This document shows positions 1 through 5,278 of a stretch of 13,479 nucleotides of DNA, one piece after another (position 1 is the first letter of the stretch; each line of letters starts with the position of its first letter). The translations under genes were made by a program, and so were the position numbers. The notes under the pieces were generated by a model. That model was given only the letters and a program-made list of their open reading frames with translations, did no database searches and was not told the origin of the DNA. The stretch comes from an uncultured Collinsella sp. Lineage in GTDB: Bacteria > Actinomycetota > Coriobacteriia > Coriobacteriales > Coriobacteriaceae. The stretch spans positions 1-13,479 of the forward strand of contig CAAFOA010000194.1 of NCBI GenBank assembly GCA_900764415.1, in the 5' to 3' direction.

Positions 1-51
1 ATACGAGATGCAGCGTAGTCTCGTGGGCTCGGAGATGTGTATAAGAGACAG
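1..51. other. Untrimmed Illumina Nextera P7 adapter with index (artefact)
   Basis: This stretch is synthetic. Bases 1-9 match the end of the Illumina P7 oligonucleotide (ATACGAGAT). Bases 10-17 (GCAGCGTA) sit where the 8-base i7 index belongs. Bases 18-32 match the Nextera read-2 linker (GTCTCGTGGGCTCGG). Bases 33-51 are the 19-bp Tn5 mosaic end AGATGTGTATAAGAGACAG. From memory the index corresponds to Nextera XT N721 in adapter orientation. The sequence was not trimmed before assembly, so the contig truly starts at base 52. Any reading frame that crosses this stretch is spurious. Confidence 0.98.
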
Positions 52-1317
52 CATCTTGGCCATGTAGCGCTCGACCAGGCCATCGGCGATCTTTGCCAGC
101 GGGTTTTCGAACGCATCGAACGACGCGGGCTTGGCGGGCGCGCAACCGTCAAAGTACTTGCCGCTCATGTTGAGCGAACGCGAGATAAGGTTGCCCCAGC
201 TGTTGGCCAGGTCGGCGTTGTAGACCTGCTCCATGCGATCGAAGCTGATGGCACCGTCGGTGCCGGGGACGACGTCGGTCATGAAGTAATAGCGATAGCC
301 CTCGACGCCCAGCATGTCGATAACGTCCTGCGGAGCGATGGCGTTGCCGCGGCTCTTGGACATCTTTTCGGCCTTGCCGGTCTCGGCATTGCGCACGGTC
401 AGGAAGCCGTGGGCAAAGACGTGCTCGGGCAGGGCCTCACCGATGGCCATGAGCATGGCGGGCCAAATGACGCAGTGGAAGCGGATGATGTCCTTACCCA
501 CAATGTGGAACTGCGCGGGCCAACGATAGGCCAGCTCGGCACGCGCCTCGTCGGTGTCGACGCCGTAGCCGACGGCCGTCATATAGTTGAGCAGCGCATC
601 GAACCACACGTAGGTCACGTGGCCCTCGTCAAACGGGACCTGAATGCCCCAGTCAAAGCTCGTACGGCTCACGGAAAGGTCGTTAAGACCGCCCTCGACA
701 AAGCTACGTACCTCGTTCATGCGGAACGCAGGCTCGACAAAGTCGGGGTGCTCGTCATAGAGCTTGAGCAGCTTGTCCTGGAAGGCGGAAAGCTTAAAAA
801 AGTAGGACTCCTCCTGCACGCGCTCAAGCGGACGGTGGCAGTCGGGGCACAGGTGCTGGCCGACGCTGCCGTACTCCTCGTCGCCCTTCTGGACCTGAGT
901 ATCGGTGAAGTAGGTCTCGTCAGGCACGCAATACCAGCCGTCGTAGCTGCCCTTATACAGGTAACCGGACTCCTTCATGCGCTCCCACAGGTACTGCACG
1001 GCATGATGCTGGCGCGGCTCGGTGGTGCGGATGAAGTCGTCGTTGGAAATCTCGAGTTTGCTCCAAAGCTCCTTGAAGTGCGGAGCCTGGCTGTCGGTCC
1101 ACTCCTGCGGCGTCATGTTGTGCTTGGCTGCGGCCTCGGCGACCTTCTCGCCGTGCTCGTCCATGCCGGTCAGGAACTTGACGTTATAGCCGGCAGAGCG
1201 GCGATAGCGAGCCTGAACGTCGGCAATGATGGTGGAATAAGCCGTGCCCAGGTGCGGATCGGCGTTGACGTAGTAGATGGGCGTCGTGATAAAGAACGAA
1301 GGCTTGCTTTGATCCAT
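52..1317 (-). CDS. metG: Methionyl-tRNA synthetase, N-terminal 422 residues (3' end lost at contig edge)
   Basis: Class I aminoacyl-tRNA synthetase that charges tRNA-Met with methionine in the cytoplasm. The HIGH-type motif is PHLGTAY (residues 21-27), with Thr replacing the usual last His. The catalytic-domain signature GMDEHG follows at about residue 51. The KMSKS loop is AEKMSKSRGN, with KMSKS at residues 318-322 (bases 352-366). A CPDC pair near residue 157 lies in the connective-peptide region, where many MetRS bind zinc. The reading frame is intact up to base 52 (422 codons), after which adapter begins. The anticodon-binding domain is therefore missing for technical reasons; the family is usually over 500 residues. 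The ATG at 1317 has GGAGG 9 nt upstream. The gene follows rsmI after 69 bp, probably in the same transcript, although a weak TAGAAT element in the gap could be a secondary promoter. Confidence 0.96.
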
Positions 1318-1386
1318 GGGGTTTGTCCTCCAGAAAAACGTTGCATACAGGGGATGATTCTAGCGCAAGGGCTGGATATCCTCCAT

Positions 1387-2265
1387 CTATTGCATATCGA
1401 GCACCATGGCATAGACATCGCGCTTGCGGCGCGAATACTTCTGAGACAGGCGCTTGGCCACCGCAGAGGCGGGCTCCCCCTCCTCGAGCGCGGCGCGGAT
1501 ATCCTCGCGCAGGGCCTCGTCGGGATCCGCTGCCGCGGCGTCAACCGGCACGATACCGGCCTCCTCATCCTCGCTCGGCGGCGCGATGACCAGCGCAATC
1601 TCGCCCTTTACCTCGCCGCGAGCACGCAGTTCCTCGGCGAGCTGGGCAGCGGGCCCGCGCAAGACCTCCTCGTGCAGCTTGGTGAGTTCGCGGCAGACGG
1701 CAACCTCACGCTGGGGAAAGACCTCCGCCACGGCCTCGAGCGTCGCCACGATGCGATGTGGAGACTCGTAGAAGATGAGTGCGCCGGGCACCACGGCAAG
1801 GCGCTGCAAACGGCGCACACGGTCGCCGTGCTTTCGGCCCAAAAAGCCCTCGAAGAAAAAATGCTCGCAGAGAATGCCGGACGAAACGAGCGCCGTGACG
1901 CAAGCAGAGGGCCCGGGAATAACTTCGACGGGCACATCGGCCTCACGTGCCGCCTCGACCAGCGCCTGGCCGGGATCGGACACGCTCGGCATGCCGGCGT
2001 CCGAGGCAAAGGCGAGGGTCTCCCCCGCCAGCAGACGGTCGACCAGGCCGGCGGCGCGGCTGGCGATCACATTCTCGTCGCAACGGACAAGCGGCTTGGA
2101 AATGCCCAAGTGCATCAGCAGCTTTGACGTCACACGCGTGTCTTCGCAGCAGATGGCATCGGCGGCGGCAAACGCCTCGCCAACGCGCGGGGACAGGTCG
2201 CCCAAGTTGCCGATGGGCGTGCCGACCACATAGAGTTTGCCCGTATGGGCGCTGTTTTGCGTCAT
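1387..2265 (-). CDS. rsmI: 16S rRNA (cytidine1402-2'-O)-methyltransferase RsmI
   Basis: RsmI uses S-adenosylmethionine to 2'-O-methylate C1402 in the decoding centre of 16S rRNA. The 292-residue length is normal for the family. The tetrapyrrole-methylase-type fold is clear: VVGTPIGNLGDLSPR at residues 13-27, EDTR at 41-44, the glycine-rich SDAGMPSVSDPG at 88-99, ESPHR at 167-171 and CRELTKLHEE at 191-200. The C-terminal stretch (SAVAKRLSQKYSRRKRDVYAM) is the small basic helical domain typical of RsmI. The start ATG lies 6 nt after the stop of the upstream GH5-like gene, with only a weak AGG as ribosome-binding site, which suggests translational coupling. metG follows 69 bp downstream. The opposite strand is open for about 2 kb across rsmI and metG, but that is a by-product of GC-rich codon use. 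Confidence 0.96.
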   Translation of the reverse strand: MTQNSAHTGKLYVVGTPIGNLGDLSPRVGEAFAAADAICCEDTRVTSKLLMHLGISKPLVRCDENVIASRAAGLVDRLLAGETLAFASDAGMPSVSDPGQALVEAAREADVPVEVIPGPSACVTALVSSGILCEHFFFEGFLGRKHGDRVRRLQRLAVVPGALIFYESPHRIVATLEAVAEVFPQREVAVCRELTKLHEEVLRGPAAQLAEELRARGEVKGEIALVIAPPSEDEEAGIVPVDAAAADPDEALREDIRAALEEGEPASAVAKRLSQKYSRRKRDVYAMVLDMQ

Positions 2266-2271
2266 ATCAAC

Positions 2272-3333
2272 CTATTCAATCATGCCGCGCTCGAGCGTAC
2301 CGAGCGCCGCGCGAGCGTCCCATGCTGCAATGCGCTTCTCGGTCTTCCACGTTTGGAAGAACCAACCGGCAGCCGGCGCAAACGAAGCCAGCTGGTTGGC
2401 GATAAACACACGCTCGTAGGCATTGCGGCCCTCAGGCGTAACCGACGAGTTGGCAAAGATCGCCGCACCCGACCATTCGCCCACCAGCACGGGGAACCCA
2501 GTCGAAATCGCTTCTTTAAGCTCGCGCTTGTTACGCGAAATCGCCGTCGTCAGCCCGCGAGGGCTCGTGATGTCGAGTGCATACTCGTCGCGGTAATGGT
2601 ACAGGTGAAGATCCATGTAGACGTTCTTGTACTTGGCGCCGCGCATAAAATGCTTCCACTCGCTGGGATACCCCGAAGACGAGAAGACGACGATCTTATC
2701 CTCGGGCATATACGAACGGACGAGCTCGTAGGCATCACGATAGAAATTGCGCAGGTAGTGGGCCGGAATGCCATCCGTCATGGTAAAGAGGCTCTTGCGG
2801 ACGCTCATCTGTGGCGTATCCAACAGCTCAATGCCCAGCAGGCTCTCGGCCTCGCCGTAGCGATCGGCCAAGCGCTCGAGCACGTCGAGTGCGACATGAC
2901 GACCGTTGGTGGACGAATGCCACTCGGCAACAGCCTCCGGCGTGGTGGGCGAGTCATTGGAATCGCCCTGGCCACCGGGCACCGTCGCCAGATCGAGCAG
3001 CACGCGGATATCGTACTTGGCAGCCCACTCAATTGCACGGTCGATGTAGTCGACAACCGAGATGTAGGACGCATCGGACTCCTGTGAGCCAAAGGCATAC
3101 CAGGGCACCGGCAAACGCACGGCATTGAGGCCAATCTGCGCCATGCGGCGAAAATCATCCTCACTCACAAACGTCTCGTAATGACGGCGCATGCGCTCGT
3201 TATAGGCGGCGGTGCCCATGGCCTCCTGCAGCTCGGCCGCGTTGGATGCACCGGTCGCCGCGTATAGCGACGGGGTCACCCAAGGCTCGGGAATAAACCA
3301 GCCAGAGAGATTAACGCCGAGTATCCTCTCCAT
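2272..3333 (-). CDS. GH5-like glycoside hydrolase homologue with catalytic residues replaced
   Basis: A 353-residue TIM-barrel protein resembling family GH5 exo-beta-1,3-glucanases (subfamily 9 type). It keeps the N-terminal GVNLSGWFIPEPWVTPS (residues 6-22), Arg73 in NAVRLPVPW, the His/Tyr strand MDLHLYHY (His243, Tyr245), the nucleophile strand VLVGEWSGA (Glu286) and the terminal GWFFQTWKTE (Trp329). The strand that normally ends Asn-Glu-Pro with the acid/base reads GIELLDTPQ, giving Asp172-Thr173. The usual DLHG active-site histidine is replaced in DLATVPGG (Ala116). Classical hydrolysis is therefore doubtful. No signal peptide is seen, so it is probably cytoplasmic. I chose ATG 3333 because AAGGGGG lies just upstream; an in-frame ATG at 3450 would add 39 residues translated from promoter-like DNA. 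It overlaps nothing and leads into rsmI and metG. Family assignment is fairly confident; function is not. Confidence 0.8.
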   Translation of the reverse strand: MERILGVNLSGWFIPEPWVTPSLYAATGASNAAELQEAMGTAAYNERMRRHYETFVSEDDFRRMAQIGLNAVRLPVPWYAFGSQESDASYISVVDYIDRAIEWAAKYDIRVLLDLATVPGGQGDSNDSPTTPEAVAEWHSSTNGRHVALDVLERLADRYGEAESLLGIELLDTPQMSVRKSLFTMTDGIPAHYLRNFYRDAYELVRSYMPEDKIVVFSSSGYPSEWKHFMRGAKYKNVYMDLHLYHYRDEYALDITSPRGLTTAISRNKRELKEAISTGFPVLVGEWSGAAIFANSSVTPEGRNAYERVFIANQLASFAPAAGWFFQTWKTEKRIAAWDARAALGTLERGMIE

Positions 3334-3352
3334 CACTGCCCCCTTCGGATCG

Positions 3353-3369
3353 TGCAGGCCAAGCCTGCA
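3353..3369 (-). promoter_or_regulatory. Perfect inverted repeat in the leader of the GH5-like gene
   Basis: The 7-bp arms TGCAGGC and GCCTGCA flank a 3-base centre. The element lies between the candidate -10 (3399-3404) and the Shine-Dalgarno of the GH5-like gene, about 20 nt before its ATG. No T tract follows in either direction, so it is not an intrinsic terminator. It could be a repressor site or an RNA hairpin limiting access to the ribosome-binding site. The sequence cannot decide between these. Confidence 0.4.
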
Positions 3370-3398
3370 TCGTATTGCATAGGAAAAGTATCGTTTTG

Positions 3399-3438
3399 AG
3401 TATACCCGCGCGTGCGGACAGACGACCGAACGGTCTGT
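3399..3438 (-). promoter_or_regulatory. Candidate promoter and TetR-like operator upstream of the GH5-rsmI-metG operon
   Basis: On the minus strand TATACT (3399-3404) is a good -10, giving a leader of roughly 58 nt to ATG 3333. No convincing -35 is present at 16-18 bp. That position is occupied by an inverted repeat (3418-3438): arms GACCG/CGGTC around AA, extended outward by ACAGAC on one side and TGT on the other. This symmetry is common in TetR-family operators. A site over the -35 region would suit repression, or an activator compensating for the poor -35. This is an inference from pattern only. Confidence 0.4.
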
Positions 3439-3583
3439 AAAGTGGCGCAAAAGCGGGAGGAATGTCTGGGCGGGCGGGCACGAGCTGGTGCGCCGAGATG
3501 TGCACGCACGTCGGAAGCAAGCGCCGGAAAGCGCATCCCGCTCTAAAGCCCAATTCTGGGATGCATTTTCCGCGGAACCCTAC

Positions 3584-3615
3584 ATAAAAGAAAAGGACCC
3601 CTTTGCAGAGGTCCT
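3584..3615 (-). terminator. Rho-independent terminator of the tRNA-Phe unit
   Basis: Read on the minus strand, a 9-bp stem (AGGACCTCT pairing with AGGGGTCCT, one G-T pair) closes a 4-base loop at 3594-3615. The tract TTTTCTTTTAT follows directly. It starts about 13 nt after the discriminator base of the tRNA, where a terminator is expected for a single-gene tRNA unit. It also insulates the GH5-like operon downstream. Confidence 0.85.
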
Positions 3616-3628
3616 AGTCAATTCAAGG

Positions 3629-3701
<73 letters not shown>

Positions 3702-3733
3702 ATTTGAGGTGTGCCTTGTTTCAAGGCTTGATT

Positions 3734-3784
3734 AGTATAACCAAGGACGCGCTCCGGTCAACCGAGAATTTGAAAAAAGTTTTT
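3734..3784 (-). promoter_or_regulatory. Strong sigma70-type promoter of tRNA-Phe with AT-rich upstream element
   Basis: On the minus strand TTGACC (3756-3761) and TATACT (3734-3739) are separated by 16 bp, placing the start site near 3727, about 26 nt before the tRNA 5' end. The A/T-rich run just upstream of the -35 (3766-3784, AAAAACTTTTTTCAAATT) looks like an UP element, as is usual for stable-RNA promoters. Apart from this promoter I see nothing else in the 135 bp between tRNA and antitoxin. Confidence 0.8.
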
Positions 3785-3836
3785 GGGCACGGTGCCAGCC
3801 ACAAGTCCGAACTTATAGAACAGCACGTTAGAGACA

Positions 3837-4124
3837 TCAACCCGCCGCAAGAAGTTTTTCGCTCAGGGCTGCACGGGCAAACTCACTTGGCGTCATTCCT
3901 TCAGCCGCCGCCCGTCGACGAATCGCCTCCTTCATCCCGAGGGGAATCTTGACCGATAGCGTTGTCGTCCCTTCGCTTGAGAGTGGAGGCCGCCCGTGCA
4001 CGATCCCCCCAACGGTATGCTCGCCGTCCGGAAACTCGCCATGCTCGTACGACTCACACCACGTGTCAATCATTTCATCCGTTATAACCTGACCATTGGC
4101 AGCCGTATACGCCCTGCTCATCAT
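3837..4124 (-). CDS. Ribbon-helix-helix antitoxin-like protein
   Basis: A 95-residue protein. The C-terminal 43 residues form a clear ribbon-helix-helix unit: a beta strand (TTTLSVKIP, residues 53-61), helix one (GMKEAIRRRAAAEG), a turn with TPSEF and helix two (ARAALSEKLLA). This is a MetJ/Arc-type DNA-binding fold. The N-terminal half is acidic (ITDEMIDTWCESYEHGEFPDGEH) and would suit toxin binding. The start ATG at 4124 overlaps the upstream gene's TGA as ATGA; a second ATG three bases later has better spacing from GAGGGG and may be the real start. The order toxin then RHH antitoxin matches BrnTA-type modules. It probably binds the upstream palindrome to repress its own operon and neutralises the partner protein. 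The pairing is inferred from layout. Confidence 0.75.
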   Translation of the reverse strand: MMSRAYTAANGQVITDEMIDTWCESYEHGEFPDGEHTVGGIVHGRPPLSSEGTTTLSVKIPLGMKEAIRRRAAAEGMTPSEFARAALSEKLLAAG

Positions 4125-4387
4125 CGACCCCTCTGCCGAGCTCGCTCGATCTCTTGCCAGAATTTCTTCTGAACCGGAGACAGGGCATGAATAATGAGCC
4201 ATCCACGAATTAGTTCGACCGCAACAAGTTCCACACTTCGACCATCTGGAAGCCATCCAATGGCAAGCCATCTCGGCGGCTCGTCCTCCGACTCGCGGCG
4301 AATGCACTCAGTAACCGCGAACCAGGCACCAAGCACCTGCTTTTCCGTCAAGTGTTTTTTGGCGTTGGGATGGATCTCAACATCCAT
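4121..4387 (-). CDS. Putative type II toxin (BrnT-like/actinobacterial TA family)
   Basis: An 88-residue basic protein beginning EIHPNAKKHLTEKQVLGAW. Its body has the pattern RWLAIGWLPDGRSVELVAV and GWLIIHALSPVQKKF. From memory this HPxAxKH...IG...G..LELV.V....IIHA pattern occurs in a widespread actinobacterial family found beside RHH antitoxins, and it resembles the RelE-fold BrnT toxins (ribosome-dependent or free RNases). I cannot prove RNase activity from the sequence. Start ATG 4387 is preceded by GGAGGAG at 4 nt; the ATG at 4391 is out of frame and closes quickly. It overlaps the antitoxin by four bases. It sits 58 bp after the last Tad gene and has its own candidate promoter, so it is probably a separate module. 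Confidence 0.7.
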   Translation of the reverse strand: MDVEIHPNAKKHLTEKQVLGAWFAVTECIRRESEDEPPRWLAIGWLPDGRSVELVAVELIRGWLIIHALSPVQKKFWQEIERARQRGR

Positions 4388-4412
4388 GCATCTCCTCCTC
4401 CATCTTACCCAA

Positions 4413-4442
4413 TTTCGTATGACGAAAGTCCGCTGTCGCCAA
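4413..4442 (-). promoter_or_regulatory. Candidate promoter and palindromic operator of the toxin-antitoxin module
   Basis: On the minus strand TTGGCG (4437-4442) and TACGAA (4414-4419) lie 17 bp apart upstream of the toxin gene. The 15-bp palindrome TTTCGT-CAT-ACGAAA (4413-4427) covers the -10. Type II modules with RHH antitoxins are typically autorepressed from such a site. The palindrome is followed by TTGGG rather than a T tract, so it is a poor terminator for the Tad operon. Confidence 0.5.
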
Positions 4443-4445
4443 TTC

Positions 4446-4805
4446 TTACGCCGGCACTTGTTGGAGGGCGGGAGGTGTAGCGAGGATTGAAGGGCGTTCC
4501 AGTACCGCCCAGGCACCGGGACAGGAACACATGCGCCAGGGACGGACGTTTTCGTAGCGCGCGAGGACGTTGCCGTTACGGTCAATAAAGGCAACGTCGA
4601 TGGGATAGACCATAAAGCAGGTGTGGACCGAAGAGCAGCGCGGAAACGCCATGACGAGCGGCAACCCGTTGGCAGCAATCGGAGACCGTCCCAGCATGCC
4701 GCGTAGACGCACGGCAAACGACTCCGCCACCACAAACTCGGCAGGCGTCCAACCCAGCCTGTTGAGCGCCCGCGCGTAGGCAATGTAGGATGAGGCCGCG
4801 GTCAC
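4446..4805 (-). CDS. DUF192 family protein, last gene of the Tad operon
   Basis: A 119-residue protein whose residues 28-104 match the DUF192 (COG1430) pattern: ESFAVRLRGMLGRS, then LPLVMAFPRCSSVHTCFMVYPIDVAFIDRNGNVL, then NVRPWRMCSC and AWAVLE. The biochemical role of DUF192 is not established. The start is taken as GTG 4805, overlapping the stop of the preceding gene as GTGA, with GGGGGTGG upstream; a longer frame would run into that gene. With this start no signal peptide or membrane segment is present, unlike many DUF192 proteins that are exported. Four cysteines (57, 63, 93, 95) lie within the domain. Its place at the end of the operon suggests a link to pilus assembly or surface processing, by context only. 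Confidence 0.8.
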   Translation of the reverse strand: MTAASSYIAYARALNRLGWTPAEFVVAESFAVRLRGMLGRSPIAANGLPLVMAFPRCSSVHTCFMVYPIDVAFIDRNGNVLARYENVRPWRMCSCPGAWAVLERPSILATPPALQQVPA

Positions 4806-5278
4806 ATAACCACCCCCGGACGCCACGGATCGACCGTCACTGCGCGCTCGTGCGACAACTTTGCCGGTGCCCCCAGCGAAACGCCGGCGATGCTGAGCGA
4901 GCTCGGCCACGGCTCGTAGCGCATGGTACAGGTATAGGTCCTAAACGTGCCGGAAAGCGAAAGCAGACCGCCATCCGATGTCGTCGCACCCTGCTCGCTC
5001 GAGACCTCAATCTGCAAGTCATAGCCTTCCATGGCATGTTGGATCTGAGCCTGAACGGTCGCGGAGGCATCGATGGAGCTGTCATCGCCCTCCCCGCTCG
5101 GCGCCACGGCATGCGCTAGCACGATATCGGGCACCACGCGATCGAAGCGCGCGACCGCGCCGGCAAAGACCATGACGTTGTACACGATAAGCGCCAGAAC
5201 CAGCAGGACGGGCGTGACCACGGCCATCTCGACCGTCACCTGGGCGCGCTCCTCGCACAGGCGCGTGCGGATGCCCAT
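4802..5278 (-). CDS. TadE-like pseudopilin (second copy)
   Basis: A 158-residue protein with a short N-terminal leader ending EERA, a probable class III prepilin cleavage before QVTVEM (Ala12/Gln13, Glu17 at +5) and a hydrophobic helix (residues about 19-42, AVVTPVLLVLALIVYNVMVFAG). The remaining 115 residues would be extracytoplasmic and contain one cysteine (TYTCTM). TadE-family proteins are minor pilins needed for Flp pilus biogenesis. ATG 5278 overlaps the stop of the preceding TadG-like gene as TAATG. The in-frame extension to 5422 would run 48 codons into that gene and is rejected. It differs from the other TadE here outside the N-terminus, so the two probably have distinct roles. Confidence 0.82.
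   Translation of the reverse strand: MGIRTRLCEERAQVTVEMAVVTPVLLVLALIVYNVMVFAGAVARFDRVVPDIVLAHAVAPSGEGDDSSIDASATVQAQIQHAMEGYDLQIEVSSEQGATTSDGGLLSLSGTFRTYTCTMRYEPWPSSLSIAGVSLGAPAKLSHERAVTVDPWRPGVVM

Noticed and set aside
33..51. Tn5 mosaic end as evidence of a natural transposon
   Set aside because: It is directly joined to Illumina P7 and index sequence, so it comes from library tagmentation.
37..2127. A 696-codon open frame on the plus strand opposite metG and rsmI
   Set aside because: It is antisense to two clear housekeeping genes, starts inside adapter sequence, and its translation shows no recognisable domain. Long antisense frames are common opposite GC-rich genes.
3334..3450. N-terminal extension of the GH5-like protein to ATG 3450
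   Set aside because: The 39 extra residues do not resemble the family, and their DNA contains the -10 and both inverted repeats. ATG 3333 has a good ribosome-binding site and begins right at the GH5 N-terminal motif.
3773..3796. Intrinsic terminator for the toxin-antitoxin module (GGCACCGTGCC repeat and T6 run on the minus strand)
   Set aside because: The repeat leaves at most a 3-base loop, and the T run begins 7 nt after it behind an A run. The A/T stretch is better explained as an upstream element of the tRNA promoter.
4413..4427. The TTTCGTCATACGAAA palindrome as terminator of the Tad operon
   Set aside because: It has a 6-bp AT-rich stem and no T tract after it. Its position over the putative toxin promoter favours an operator.
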